Notes: generated by a model from the letters alone, not told the origin. 64,000 nt of DNA from Dyella japonica A8 (GCF_000725385.1 NZ_CP008884.1:434001-498000); one strand, 5' to 3'. Positions 42,571-51,434 are shown, numbered from the stretch's first letter. Translations and numbers: made by a program.

Positions 42571-43138
42571 ATCTCTTTTCGGAGCGACATCAGATTGACG
42601 TTACGGCCAGCCCTTATGCCGGCTCTATCCAACAAAAGTGAGAAATGCCACCTCTCAGATCGCAGACGATTCCACGAGTCATCAGATGTCGGCGGATAGC
42701 AAAATATGACACAGATAGATTGCTGAAATAGCATGCAAGCACATAGACACGAAGGCGATCATGGTGCTGCGATTCTCGTCTCTCCTGTACCGAAGCCATA
42801 GGTAGCAGGCCACGGCGAAAAATAGGGGTACCAGACGATAAACACCGCGATAAGAACAAGCCCTCCTCCCGCTTCACTAAAAGAGTCCCTCATCCCCGGC
42901 GGGGTGCTGTCCGGCCATAGGATGAAACCAATGGATGCCTAGAAAGCAAGAAACGGTAACCACCCGACTTGGCGCCTTCGGTAGTCACTGGCGCTACCAG
43001 TAAGCAGCTTTGTCACCACCTTCATGGCAAAGACCGCGTCATCTCCAGCGTCTTTCTTTCGGTCCATAGCGCCCTTCGATCAGTGGTATAGACGGGCGAC
43101 ATCACGTCTTGGTGACTTTCAGCAATATGGACGATGAC
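42571..43138. other. Intergenic, about 570 bp
   Basis: No credible ORF or RNA is seen. It probably contains degraded mobile-element DNA between the IS481 remnant and the AraC gene. Confidence 0.45.
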
Positions 43139-44077
43139 TCAATGCCCTCTCAATACTTGAGATGGCAACACACCGAAGACTCGCCGATACAGGTTGGCAA
43201 ATCGACCGAAGTCCCACACCCCGTGCTTGGCGCAAATCGATGCAACCGTCTCTTCGGCATGTCCACGCATCAAAGCCTTATGTATAGCGCTTAAGCGTTT
43301 CAGCGTGAGGTAGCGGTGCGGGCTAACACCAATCTCTTCAAGGAATACCGAGTGAAGGGTTCGAGGAGAAACGCTGCAGGCGAGGCACAAGTCGCGAAGG
43401 CTGACACCATCGCCAAGATTGGCATCGATGAAACTCATTGCGTTTTGGACAATGCTCCGTCTAGAAAGCCTTGGCCTACCATAGCTCCGTTCAACATTCG
43501 ACCCATCCGATAGAGTCGCAAAGTAGGTCGCGTCAAGAACCTGTCTCTTCAGCGTTTCTTTGCACCTAGTGGATTGAAACGCAAGGGGGTTGGTGACGTC
43601 AGCGTGCAGGGCACGCTTAACCAATTCGATTAGTGCGTCAAGTACTTTCTTATTACCCACGTAAACTCTGTTGGCCCGCAGGCTCGGCAAGAATTGTTCG
43701 GTTTGCTCCGCCACCCATTGCGCGACATGCTTTTTTTCGAGCGTGATGCCGAGCCAGAGAAAAGCCTCCCTACCGTAACTATACGTTTCGATCTCTGGTA
43801 CAAACCAAGCAGTAAGCCCAGGCTCCATATCGCGACCGTAGATGCGACAGGATCCCGCGTGCGTCAACGGACAAAATAGTGCGTAGAAACCCCGTTGCAT
43901 CGCTCCCCGATATATGACCCCACTGCCCACCTGGTTTATGGACACGGTCACATCACCCAAATCCACCGAATGGTGGCACCAGTCGCGCGTACGCGATTTG
44001 ATAGGAGTGAGTCGGCCATTGATACGCAGCATGGCGCGCTCGAACTCATCGAACTCTTTGCAAATAATCTTGGGCAC
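43139..44077 (-). CDS. AraC-family regulator, right paralogue
   Basis: GTG 44077 (GGAGAGG upstream) aligns with the ATG of the left paralogue (VPKIICKEFDEFERAMLRIN against MPKIICSQFDEFERVMLRIN). The result is 312 residues with the same sensor domain and C-terminal double HTH (GVSLRDLCLACSVSPRTLHSVF; ASICAKHGVWDFGRFANLYRRVFG). The HTH part is nearly identical to the left copy. The two lie in inverted orientation around 39.3-43.1 kb. Paralogues this similar may bind the same sites. Confidence 0.9.
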   Translation of the reverse strand: MPKIICKEFDEFERAMLRINGRLTPIKSRTRDWCHHSVDLGDVTVSINQVGSGVIYRGAMQRGFYALFCPLTHAGSCRIYGRDMEPGLTAWFVPEIETYSYGREAFLWLGITLEKKHVAQWVAEQTEQFLPSLRANRVYVGNKKVLDALIELVKRALHADVTNPLAFQSTRCKETLKRQVLDATYFATLSDGSNVERSYGRPRLSRRSIVQNAMSFIDANLGDGVSLRDLCLACSVSPRTLHSVFLEEIGVSPHRYLTLKRLSAIHKALMRGHAEETVASICAKHGVWDFGRFANLYRRVFGVLPSQVLRGH

Positions 44078-44319
44078 AGCCTCTCCACACGTTTGATCGC
44101 GCCGGCCGATACCCGCGCTGTCAGATGGCAAGCCAATACGTGAGCGCTATGAAGCGTTTGAGTTGGTGAGCGTGAAAGCTACGTCGGTGATGTCTTCTGG
44201 CAGCCCCACAACCGCCCGCCGTGTCCATCTTTCGATAGGAGCATGCTCGGTCTCAGCTGATTTGCGAGCGTCGCTACTCTCTTGCTATACCGGAAGGTGA
44301 TCTTAGATAGCCGCGGAGT

Positions 44320-45024
44320 ATGCATCGGAGTGTCTGTAAGGTCTCGGCGATAGGCCTATCCCAGCGCTCCATGTCATCCACGATGCAGATCAATATGGTG
44401 ATCGCGTATCACAAAGCCGGATTCTCTGGGCGGCTATTTTTTAAATCATGCTCGGCGCTTGTTAGAATCGTTGCCTTAACACTCTTTATCTACGTAAATT
44501 GCGCAAAAAAAAGGCTAATTAGTTTCCTTGCGTTCCGCATCACAACCACTTCGGTGCGGCATATCTTGGCGAGATATAACATTGTCGATGGACGCAGAAT
44601 CACTGGCGTGATTCCGCTCTTCTGCGACATGGTTAGAGATTTTACCAGCGAAAATCCGAGGGAATTTGCCCATCCACAATCGCGACTTGACTGCGTACTC
44701 GAGGACCTTGGCATGCAGGCATCACACACTGCCGCCGCCATTGGTGCAGATCCCTACCTCTGCAAGGCGGTGCATCGTGCTTTTCATTCAGCCCTTTACA
44801 CGCGAGGTTGCAACCCTGGTGTGATTGATGGAGAACAGGTTGAGCCGACCAAGGGCGCTCTTCGAAGATTCCAGATGGGCCGGGGATTAACGGTCAGCGG
44901 AAAGATGAGCACCGAGACGCTAGATGCCCTTTGCATCACGTATCAGGATCGACAGGGCCGGAGCCTCCAGCTCAACCTGCACACTACCGTCAAGTTGACC
45001 ATTGGTGTTCCCGGACCTACCTAG
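44320..45024 (+). CDS. Hypothetical protein with C-terminal peptidoglycan-binding-like domain
   Basis: The last 80 residues (KAVHRAFHSALYTRGCNPG, VIDGEQVEPTKGALRRFQ, MGRGLTVSGKMSTETLDAL) match the PG_binding_1 helix repeat. The N-terminal half is atypical, AT-rich (44440-44560) and has one hydrophobic stretch, and no clear ribosome site marks a start; the true gene may be shorter. Another open frame continues from 44931 to 45287 (SRHFDEIFDAASMLVRSDD), so a frameshift at the 3' end is possible. Treat the boundaries as uncertain. Confidence 0.4.
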   Translation: MHRSVCKVSAIGLSQRSMSSTMQINMVIAYHKAGFSGRLFFKSCSALVRIVALTLFIYVNCAKKRLISFLAFRITTTSVRHILARYNIVDGRRITGVIPLFCDMVRDFTSENPREFAHPQSRLDCVLEDLGMQASHTAAAIGADPYLCKAVHRAFHSALYTRGCNPGVIDGEQVEPTKGALRRFQMGRGLTVSGKMSTETLDALCITYQDRQGRSLQLNLHTTVKLTIGVPGPT

Positions 45025-45390
45025 CCAACCTTCCTTCTGTGCCGGCCTCAGTATCCCGTCACTTTGACGAGATATTCGACGCGGCGTCCATGCTGGTTCG
45101 AAGCGATGACGCCACCTTGAAGGCGCTCGTCGCTTGGCTGAAAGCCAATCACGAGCCATCCCTTGCTTCATCGGTGGAGCGTGGCGAAGTCCCTCTACAC
45201 GAGCCGAGTAGCATGGACGCGGTAAGTGTCACCCAAGGAGCGGGTGGCGCAATCCCCGGCGGCCTCACGTGCCATGCGAATCGCTGACGCGTTCAAAGGT
45301 GATCAAAGAGTCATCGAGTCGTAGGCATCGACTCAATCATGGAATGCGAACCAAAGTAGCACCCATCGCCCCATCTCCTATGCATTGAAC

Positions 45391-45417
45391 TGTCCGCTTC
45401 GGGTCGGAAGCGGTCGC
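45391..45417. repeat. Dispersed palindrome copy
   Basis: TGTCCGCTTCGGGTCGGAAGCGGTCG; right arm one base off. It is the first of the series that punctuates 45-54 kb. Confidence 0.7.
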
Positions 45418-45629
45418 CAGAACGCGACGCCCCTGGTCCTGGAAGGACTGGCGACCCCAACGGGCGCGCCATCCATTCCCCGGCCAGGCATGAGACCGCG
45501 TGCATCGCGCTACCGCGATACGGGCCTGTGTTCTCTCTTCTTCACCGAAATTTATCGGCGCACTTCGTATTGCCGACCGATAATGTCGGAGCGACTATTG
45601 CCCACGCCCATGAATGTGGGAGAGCAACG

Positions 45630-45836
45630 ATGACCGGTTACGAAGTGAAACGCGATTCCGACGCGAAAGCGAAAGACCAGGAAGCAAAAGTCCAAAGCCC
45701 GGCACGTGCCGGGCAACCGCAGCCATCCTATTACGTGGCCGGCCAGGGAGCGCCGGGTGGCACGTGCGACGATGACGGCACCAGCGAAAATCAACAGGGC
45801 GATAGTGGTCGCGGCGCGGCAAAACCCAACACCTGA
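45630..45836 (+). CDS. Small Gln/Gly/Asp-rich hypothetical protein (68 aa)
   Basis: ATG 45630 follows GGGAGAG at good spacing. The product (MTGYEVKRDSDAKAKDQEAK, SPARAGQPQPSYYVAGQGAP) is hydrophilic and low-complexity with no domain. The ribosome site and position before the coupled genes at 46060 and 46191 make it plausible, but it may be spurious. Confidence 0.4.
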   Translation: MTGYEVKRDSDAKAKDQEAKVQSPARAGQPQPSYYVAGQGAPGGTCDDDGTSENQQGDSGRGAAKPNT

Positions 45837-46059
45837 CAGGGCTTCCGCCCACCCTCAAGCTGTCCCGGTACGCCACCGGCTTGCTTTCGATGGCACCTGG
45901 CCATGCATAGCTCGGCGTGGGCTCGCCGTTGGTGCTGGCCCCATGGGTGATTCTGCTCGTACCAGGTGGCACGGCGGCTGCGCGGATAGCGACTGCGCCA
46001 AGGCGGAATCACGCTACCTGGAATCGTGATATCAATGGAGAAGGGAATCCAGAAAGAAC

Positions 46060-46194
46060 ATGGACATGGATAGCGAGATGGATCTCTTTGACCTGTGGGC
46101 AGCCAATGGCCCCGCCGAATTCCTCTTTCACCAAGTCTGGGACTGGATCACCGGCCACGGTTCGCGGGGCCGCCCGGCACGGGGGGCCGCATGA
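46060..46194 (+). CDS. 44-aa protein coupled to a DUF2987-like exported protein
   Basis: The ORF MDMDSEMDLFDLWAANGPAE...WDWITGHG ends in ATGA, where its stop overlaps the start of the next gene at 46191. The overlap suggests real translation and coupling. It has acidic and aromatic residues and no signal or domain I recognise. It might be a leader or a small partner of the next protein. Confidence 0.5.
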   Translation: MDMDSEMDLFDLWAANGPAEFLFHQVWDWITGHGSRGRPARGAA

Positions 46195-46844
46195 ACCGGT
46201 GGAAGCATGGCCTGCTCCTCGCGTGCACAGCATGGTGCTCCGCCACAGCGGCTGCCTCGGCTGAGCGACACTACGCGGACATCTACCCATGGGCCCAAGG
46301 CGTGGCCTGGGTCAACGCACAGCCCGGGCCGGGGTACATCAAGGCCTCGATCATGGCCAACAGCGCCGACAAGAGCGTGCCGGTGGAGCAGATCCGGTTC
46401 GTGATCCATGCCAGCCACGGCGATATGGCCGTGCCCATCGAGGCGGATGGACGTCTGACTGTCCCCATCAACGGCGACCTGATCACCAACAACCCGGTGG
46501 TGGAGTTCACCCAGCACGTCAAGCTGTCGGTTTCGATCGTATCGTCTGCTCCCGCGCAGCAGAGCTTCGACTATGGCTTGCTGCTGACGATGGCGGACAA
46601 CTACTTCGACGTGGTCAGCCGGCAGGACTTCCTGCCGAGTGAGTTCAAGTATCTCCGTGTCAAAGGCCTTGCCATCGAGCCGATGAGCGGTGAAGCGCTG
46701 GACGTTGTCAGCACCTGCGGTTTGCGCATCAAGCGCGATGGTACGAACTACATCCTGCCTTACGACAAAGATACCGACCGTGGCTGCCACATTGCTTTGT
46801 CGCGCATGCCCAAGAGCCTCACCCTTTCCTTCAAGCGCTTCTGA
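46191..46844 (+). CDS. Exported hypothetical protein, DUF2987-like
   Basis: A 217-residue protein with a signal peptide (MNRWKHGLLLACTAWCSATA), cleaved near AAASA. The mature part is beta-rich (IRFVIHASHGDMAVPIEADG, FTQHVKLSVSIVS) with two Cys late in the protein. The family label is tentative. It is translationally coupled to the 44-aa ORF and followed within 25 bp by another small exported protein, forming a small operon. Confidence 0.7.
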   Translation: MNRWKHGLLLACTAWCSATAAASAERHYADIYPWAQGVAWVNAQPGPGYIKASIMANSADKSVPVEQIRFVIHASHGDMAVPIEADGRLTVPINGDLITNNPVVEFTQHVKLSVSIVSSAPAQQSFDYGLLLTMADNYFDVVSRQDFLPSEFKYLRVKGLAIEPMSGEALDVVSTCGLRIKRDGTNYILPYDKDTDRGCHIALSRMPKSLTLSFKRF

Positions 46845-46868
46845 AGCCCATTTGAGCAGGGGATACCG

Positions 46869-47129
46869 ATGGTATTGAGCATGGTGGTCAGCGCGATGCT
46901 GTGGGTCCAGGCACCCGCCCCGTCCCAAGCGGGTCCGGCTGCCACGGTGAGTGCCGCGCCACCCGCTGGCGTTGCCGCCGATGCTCGCGATAGCCATGCA
47001 AGGTTCAAGGACGCACTGTCCAGCGGCTTCGACAAGCCGGTGCCGCCCATACGCACTTATCGCCCCAGGAAACCCACGGAAGTCCCGGCGAAAACGAAAG
47101 GCCCCCAGTTCACCGGTGGCGGGTTCTAG
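46869..47129 (+). CDS. Small exported Pro/Ala-rich protein (86 aa)
   Basis: ATG 46869 follows a purine-rich GGGGAT. The product has a signal-like N-terminus (MVLSMVVSAMLWVQAPAP) and a Pro/Lys-rich tail (RTYRPRKPTEVPAKTKG). No domain is recognised. It is likely the last gene of the 46060-47129 operon. Confidence 0.6.
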   Translation: MVLSMVVSAMLWVQAPAPSQAGPAATVSAAPPAGVAADARDSHARFKDALSSGFDKPVPPIRTYRPRKPTEVPAKTKGPQFTGGGF

Positions 47130-47255
47130 AGACCGGACCAGGGCACCGTCGCCTTGAACAAGGCAGGTCGGCGCATGGCCATGAACTGGTATTATCGAAT
47201 AACGAAAGCACAAAGAGCTCGCCCACCGAGTTGCCGCAAACAGGAGTCACTTTCC

Positions 47256-49298
47256 ATGTTCCTGCGCACCTTGAAGTACCTTTTGCTTTTGCTTTTGCTT
47301 TTGCTTTTGCTTTTGCTTTTGCTTTTCACGCTCACGGCTCACGCCGAGGTTACGCGAGTCGATGTCGTTACCCGCAGCGACATTCTTGGCGGCCAGGCAT
47401 TTGGTGCGGCCGGCGCGTATGAACGACTCACGGGCAAGGTGTATTTTTCCGTCGCCGTTGCGAATGCGCACAATCGTGCCATCGTCGACCTCGACAACGC
47501 GGCCAATCTGAAGGACGGAAAAGTCCAGTTCTCGGCCGATTTCATTTCGATCCAGCCAAAGGATGCGAGCAAGGGCAACGGCTCCGTGCTGTTCGAGAAT
47601 CCCAATCGCGGCGGCAACCACATTCTCGCGATCGTCGACGGCGGCGACGCGGACATCAGCAAGGACGCGGGAGACGGGTGGCTGTTGCGCAATGGCTACA
47701 GCGTCGTGTCGTTGGGCTGGCAATGGGATGCGGATACCAATGCCCCGTTGCACCTGTACGCCCCCATCGCGCGCGATCACGGCAAGACCATCAGCGGACT
47801 GCTGCGCGGCGATGTTATGCCAGCGAAGGCAACTGACGACATCCCGCTTGGCCACTTGATCGCCGGCAGGATCGGTGGCCGCGAATATCCCGTTGCTGCG
47901 CCGGATGATCCGCGCAACACGCTGACCGTGCGCGACTCGCGGGATGCGCCACGCACGATCATCCCGCGCTCACGTTGGCGCTTCGCGCACGAGGTCGACG
48001 GCGAACTCGTACCGAGCGACCGCTACATCCATCTCGACGGCGGCTTCCAGCCTGGCAAGATCTACGAATACGTCTATGTGGTCACCGACCCGGTCTTGGC
48101 CGGCCTCGGCTTCGCTGCCGTACGCGACGTGGCCTCGTACCTCAAGCACGCGCCGGCTGCGTTCGTTCACGCCCAGCGCGTCTATGGCGAGGGCATTTCG
48201 CAGAACGGCCGATTCCTTCGCGATTTTATCTACCAGGGCTTCAACGCCGACGAACGCGGACGCATCGCGCTCGATGGCGTACTCGCCCACGTCGCGGGGG
48301 CAGGGCGTGGCAATTTCAACTATCGGTTCGCCCAGCCTTCGCGTGACGCATCGCCGACGTCGTCGGTCGACTTTGCCACGGATATCTTTCCGTTTACCGA
48401 TATGCCGGAAACCGATCCGCAGACCGGCGCAAAGGCCGGCTTGCTCGATCGTGCCAACGCCGATCACGTCGTACCCAAGATCTTCTTCTCGAACACGTCC
48501 TACGAGTACTGGGGCCGCGTCGCGTCCCTTGTCACCACGACCGCGGACGGCCAGCGCGATGTTGCCCTCTCCCCGAATATTCGCGTCTATCACTTCACCG
48601 GTCTGCAGCACTACTCCGTAGCGTTTCCCCCGGTGCACGGCGAGGGCGAACTCGACGGCCAGCAGCCGCAATCGCCATTGCCGGTGCGCTACTTCTGGCG
48701 CGCGATGATCTCGAATATGGATGCATGGGTACGCAACGGTATCGAGCCACCAGCTAGCAGCTATCCCAGGATCTCCGACCACACGCTCGTTCCACTAAGC
48801 GCTTATGCCTTTCCCTGGCTCCCCAACGTCAACCACCCGCACGAAGTCAGCCATGCAACGCATCTCGATTTCGGGCCGAACTGGTCGCGCGGCATTGTCG
48901 AACGCCAACCACCACGGGTCGGCGCGCCTTTCGTCGTGCTCGTGCCGCAGGTCGATACCGACGGAAACGAGATCGACGGCGTGCGCCTGCCTGAGCTGAG
49001 TGTGCCGCTTGCGACCTATGCCGCCTGGAACCTGCGTGATCCCTCGATCGGTGCGCCTGGCGAGCGTGTTGCCTTTGAGGGTTCGTTCCTGCCTTTTCCC
49101 AGAACACCCGTCGAGCGCGAGGCAAAGCACGATCCTCGCCCATCGATCACCGAACGCTATGCAGGCCGCCAGGACTACCTGGACCGCTACGGAGCGGCAC
49201 TCGACGAGCTCATCAAGCAACACTGGATACTCGCCCAGGACCGCGCCGCGCTACTTGCGCGTGGCGCGCAGGAGTGGGATGTGCTGACCAAGCCATAA
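47256..49298 (+). CDS. Exported alpha/beta-hydrolase-domain protein (Abhydrolase_10-like), repeat-encoded signal peptide
   Basis: The start at ATG 47256 (AGGAG 8 nt upstream) gives 680 residues. The signal peptide is MFLRTLKY followed by an unbroken run of Leu and one Phe, cleaved near TAHA. The mature protein (VTRVDVVTRSDILGGQAFG; SVLFENPNRGGNHIL; VVSLGWQWD; GFAAVRDVASYL; VYGEGISQNGRFLRDFIYQG; HLDFGPNW) follows the 'alpha/beta hydrolase domain-containing protein' family of about 600-700 residues. The GISQNGR motif is the nucleophile elbow (G-x-S-x-N/G). The substrate is unknown; periplasmic or secreted esterase activity is expected. The Leu run is coded by a TTTTGC microsatellite. Confidence 0.88.
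   Translation: MFLRTLKYLLLLLLLLLLLLLLLFTLTAHAEVTRVDVVTRSDILGGQAFGAAGAYERLTGKVYFSVAVANAHNRAIVDLDNAANLKDGKVQFSADFISIQPKDASKGNGSVLFENPNRGGNHILAIVDGGDADISKDAGDGWLLRNGYSVVSLGWQWDADTNAPLHLYAPIARDHGKTISGLLRGDVMPAKATDDIPLGHLIAGRIGGREYPVAAPDDPRNTLTVRDSRDAPRTIIPRSRWRFAHEVDGELVPSDRYIHLDGGFQPGKIYEYVYVVTDPVLAGLGFAAVRDVASYLKHAPAAFVHAQRVYGEGISQNGRFLRDFIYQGFNADERGRIALDGVLAHVAGAGRGNFNYRFAQPSRDASPTSSVDFATDIFPFTDMPETDPQTGAKAGLLDRANADHVVPKIFFSNTSYEYWGRVASLVTTTADGQRDVALSPNIRVYHFTGLQHYSVAFPPVHGEGELDGQQPQSPLPVRYFWRAMISNMDAWVRNGIEPPASSYPRISDHTLVPLSAYAFPWLPNVNHPHEVSHATHLDFGPNWSRGIVERQPPRVGAPFVVLVPQVDTDGNEIDGVRLPELSVPLATYAAWNLRDPSIGAPGERVAFEGSFLPFPRTPVEREAKHDPRPSITERYAGRQDYLDRYGAALDELIKQHWILAQDRAALLARGAQEWDVLTKP
47281..47326 (+). 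repeat. (TTTTGC)7.7 microsatellite inside the signal peptide
   Basis: Seven perfect hexamers (47281-47322) plus TTTT. Each unit adds two Leu codons to the hydrophobic core, so copy-number change keeps frame but changes signal-peptide length. Confidence 0.95.
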
Positions 49299-49404
49299 GC
49301 GGCTGCTGTGATGCAGAGGAAAGCCGGGGCCAGAGCGCACTTTTCAAGCCGATACGAAGAAGCGACAAGTACGATATGACCCCGTTTGGCATGGTCGTGA
49401 TGAC

Positions 49405-49434
49405 AATGTCCGCTCTGGGTCGGCAGCGGACATT
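49405..49434. repeat. Dispersed palindrome copy
   Basis: AATGTCCGCTCTGGGTCGGCAGCGGACATT, arms perfectly matched (AATGTCCGC/GCGGACATT). It precedes the 3' end of the next minus-strand gene. Confidence 0.8.
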
Positions 49435-49438
49435 GGCA

Positions 49439-49942
49439 CTATTTGATAGCGTGGTGGCCGTAGCTGAATACGCGCGTGGCACGCCAACCGCCAGGCGTTT
49501 GGTGCCAAACAATCAGAAATTTGGCCTCTCCAAAGCACTTTTTGGATTTGATGTCGCAGAACGTTTGATCGCCCTCTTCGATCGCACCAAACCCTTTGAT
49601 CGGGTAAACCTCAAGGCTGCCCGGTGTCAGTTTCCGACGAAAGTTGCCGCAAACATTTTTGCGCGTCTTTTCAACATAATCCTGCCTGGTCCAACTGACG
49701 CCTCCGTTGTCGTGATAGAACTCGACGCTGGGGTCGAGGAACGAAGCATGCCGTTCGAGCTGTCCGGGCGCATCGCAACTATTGAAGGCACCGAAGAACT
49801 CTGAGTCCAAATCAGAGACAGTGCGATAGAGGGCATCCTGGTTCGTTGACCCATCTTGCGCTGCTTGGCCGGATGGCTGCGCCTGCAGACACTGCGCGGC
49901 AAGCGCTAGAGCCACGAACGCCCCATAGAGAGTCCCTTTCAT
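49439..49942 (-). CDS. Exported NTF2/SnoaL-like (DUF4440-type) protein
   Basis: A 167-residue protein with a signal peptide (MKGTLYGAFVALALAAQCLQ). A cone-fold pattern follows: DLDSEFFGAFNSCDAPGQL, HASFLDPSVEFYHDNGGVSW, then GGWRATRVFSYGH at the end. Members of this fold are ketosteroid-isomerase-like; the activity here is unknown. It is bracketed by palindrome copies at 49405 and 49988. Confidence 0.8.
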   Translation of the reverse strand: MKGTLYGAFVALALAAQCLQAQPSGQAAQDGSTNQDALYRTVSDLDSEFFGAFNSCDAPGQLERHASFLDPSVEFYHDNGGVSWTRQDYVEKTRKNVCGNFRRKLTPGSLEVYPIKGFGAIEEGDQTFCDIKSKKCFGEAKFLIVWHQTPGGWRATRVFSYGHHAIK

Positions 49943-49987
49943 TCTGAAGTCCTCGTTGTTGCCTGACGTGATGTCACGTGGATCATT

Positions 49988-50016
49988 ATGTCCGCGTGGG
50001 GTCGGAAGCGGACATT
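49988..50016. repeat. Dispersed palindrome copy
   Basis: TGTCCGCGTGGGGTCGGAAGCGGACATTA, between two minus-strand genes. Confidence 0.8.
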
Positions 50017-50296
50017 ACGCGTCTCGCCGCTGACTACCTAAACTCTTCATGGCTTCTTCAAAAACGCGAACTTGAACCAGCTCTCCTGGGTACGCGTGTA
50101 CTTTGGCCTCAGTTAGGACCAAGGCATCGGACGGTCGCTCACCTGCCAAATAGAGCTCGAAGACCACAAGGTCGTCCTGCCAAAAGGTACCTAGCGTCAG
50201 ATTCTCTTGCTTCCCAAAGTCGGTCCAGCGCGACAGTTGATCTCTTGTCGCAACTCGTGCGGTTTCTTGCAGCACGTCGAGAGGTATTCGCTTCAT
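50015..50296 (-). CDS. Small hypothetical protein (93 aa)
   Basis: ORF MKRIPLDVLQETARVATRDQ...LWQ-type mixed alpha/beta composition (NLTLGTFWQDDLVVFELYLA, VLTEAKVHAYPGELVQVRVF). There is no signal peptide and no family I recognise. AAAGAGGTCAAGGG lies upstream as a ribosome site. It lies between palindrome copies at 49988 and 50321, like its neighbours. Confidence 0.6.
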   Translation of the reverse strand: MKRIPLDVLQETARVATRDQLSRWTDFGKQENLTLGTFWQDDLVVFELYLAGERPSDALVLTEAKVHAYPGELVQVRVFEEAMKSLGSQRRDA

Positions 50297-50320
50297 CCCT
50301 TGACCTCTTTAATTTGTAGG

Positions 50321-50348
50321 CGTCCGCTTTGGGCCGGAAGCAGACATT
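50321..50348. repeat. Dispersed palindrome copy
   Basis: CGTCCGCTTTGGGCCGGAAGCAGACATT. Confidence 0.8.
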
Positions 50349-50420
50349 TCCAATTCGTCTACTTGACTGACGAAATCACCGCCAGGAGCCTTTTGAGTTC
50401 CTGATGTCATCGAGTGACAG

Positions 50421-50756
50421 TCAGGAGCTCCAATAACCCAGCATGGCACCGACAGAAAACACGATAACGCCCGCGCCAAGGGCACTTCCGGTGGCAATGC
50501 TCGCCCAAAAGAGCTTTGGCTCCTTGGAACGGCTCACGGGACGGTGGTAAAGAACCGCCCAGCCGCTTCTGACATCCATGATGGTAAACAGAAGTGTCGC
50601 GCAGCCGATCAGTAACCAGCCCCAAGGGTGCGAAGCCGCGTCACCACCCTTGCGACTCAGGTACAAGCCGCCCAAAAACAATGCGGCGCATAGAAGAGTG
50701 CGCCCAGTTGGATAGCCCTCCCAATCGTCTTCTTGGGACACCTGGTTAACCATCAT
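50421..50756 (-). CDS. Small membrane protein (111 aa, three TM helices)
   Basis: Hydrophobic segments at about 20-35 (LLCAALFLGGLYL), 46-62 (WGWLLIGCATLLFTIMDV) and 84-107 (FWASIATGSALGAGVIVFSVG). No conserved family is recognised. It is flanked by palindrome copies at 50321 and 50796. Confidence 0.65.
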   Translation of the reverse strand: MMVNQVSQEDDWEGYPTGRTLLCAALFLGGLYLSRKGGDAASHPWGWLLIGCATLLFTIMDVRSGWAVLYHRPVSRSKEPKLFWASIATGSALGAGVIVFSVGAMLGYWSS

Positions 50757-50795
50757 GATCTCCCCAACTCGCCTTTCTCAGGTATTGAATGCGAA

Positions 50796-50821
50796 GGTCT
50801 GCTTCGGGTCGAAAGCGGACG
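50796..50821. repeat. Dispersed palindrome copy
   Basis: GGTCTGCTTCGGGTCGAAAGCGGACG. Confidence 0.75.
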
Positions 50822-50847
50822 GCTCGAGCTCTTCTCACAGCACGACG

Positions 50848-51063
50848 TTATCCAGAGCCAGATTTTCGCAACCTATCCATGGTCATCTTGATTCCAAGTC
50901 CAGTGAACAAAACTGGAGTCACCTGAAAAAGGAATTCCGACAGCGGGCTGTGCCCAAACAGAAGGTGCACAAGAGTCAGCGTCACGGCCAGCAGCAACAG
51001 GATCTGGGCCAGGGTTACCGCAAGGACTTTCCAGAAGCGTCGATCAAATTGACGATTGTTCAC
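50848..51063 (-). CDS. Small membrane protein (71 aa, two TM helices)
   Basis: GTG 51063 with AAGGGGG just upstream is preferred over the longer frame. VNNRQFDRRFWKVLAVTLAQ leads into two hydrophobic helices (ILLLLAVTLTLVHLLFG; LFQVTPVLFTGLGIKM) and a basic tail (RLRKSGSG). No family is recognised. It lies between palindrome copies at 50796 and 51123. Confidence 0.6.
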   Translation of the reverse strand: MNNRQFDRRFWKVLAVTLAQILLLLAVTLTLVHLLFGHSPLSEFLFQVTPVLFTGLGIKMTMDRLRKSGSG

Positions 51064-51122
51064 GCCCGCCCCCTTCGATTGGGCCCACCGACAGAAGCAC
51101 GAGCCTTGAAGCACCCAACATT

Positions 51123-51152
51123 GATGTCTGCTTCGGGTCGAAACTGGACATT
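51123..51152. repeat. Dispersed palindrome copy
   Basis: TGATGTCTGCTTCGGGTCGAAACTGGACAT; right arm partly decayed. Confidence 0.7.
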
Positions 51153-51302
51153 CCCAGCATCGCAATCTCGGCAATGACAGACAAGGTGGGAAACACCTTC
51201 AATGGCCACTCACGTCTACGGCAAAGACACCTATCTTCAATCAGTTGACCACCCCAAACTGAGTGGTAAGCGCCCTGGAAGTGGCAAACTTGGAAACAAA
51301 AA

Positions 51303-51320
51303 AGGCGCCCAAAGGCGCCT
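51303..51320 (-). terminator. Intrinsic terminator downstream of the tRNA-Cys fragment
   Basis: On the minus strand AGGCGCC-TTTG-GGCGCCT is followed directly by TTTTTTGTTT, a textbook rho-independent terminator. It lies 14 bp beyond the CCA end of the tRNA-Cys fragment and is probably the native tRNA terminator. Confidence 0.85.
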
Positions 51321-51333
51321 AAGTATTTGATAG

Positions 51334-51379
51334 TGGAGGCCTGGGCCGGAATCGAACCGGCATTGGCGGCTTTGCAGGG
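51334..51379 (-). tRNA. tRNA-Cys(GCA) 3' fragment, attachment-site remnant
   Basis: The minus strand reads CCTGCAAAGCCGCCAATGCC then GGTTCGATTCCGGCCCAGGCCTCCA: anticodon arm with GCA, variable loop, T arm (GGTTCGATTCC), 3' acceptor strand and CCA. The D arm and 5' acceptor half are missing, so it is not functional. Integrases commonly use the 3' end of tRNA genes, and such displaced 3' ends mark island boundaries. The island body would lie towards higher coordinates. Confidence 0.8.
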
Positions 51380-51434
51380 CGTAATGCCCGCATGAGAATC
51401 AATCAATTAAGCGAAACACCACTTGATTTGCCAC

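Noticed and set aside
46128..47213. 361-codon minus-strand ORF
   Set aside because: It lies antisense to a signal-peptide protein and a small exported protein with good ribosome sites. Its His/Arg/Gly-rich product is typical of a high-GC shadow frame.
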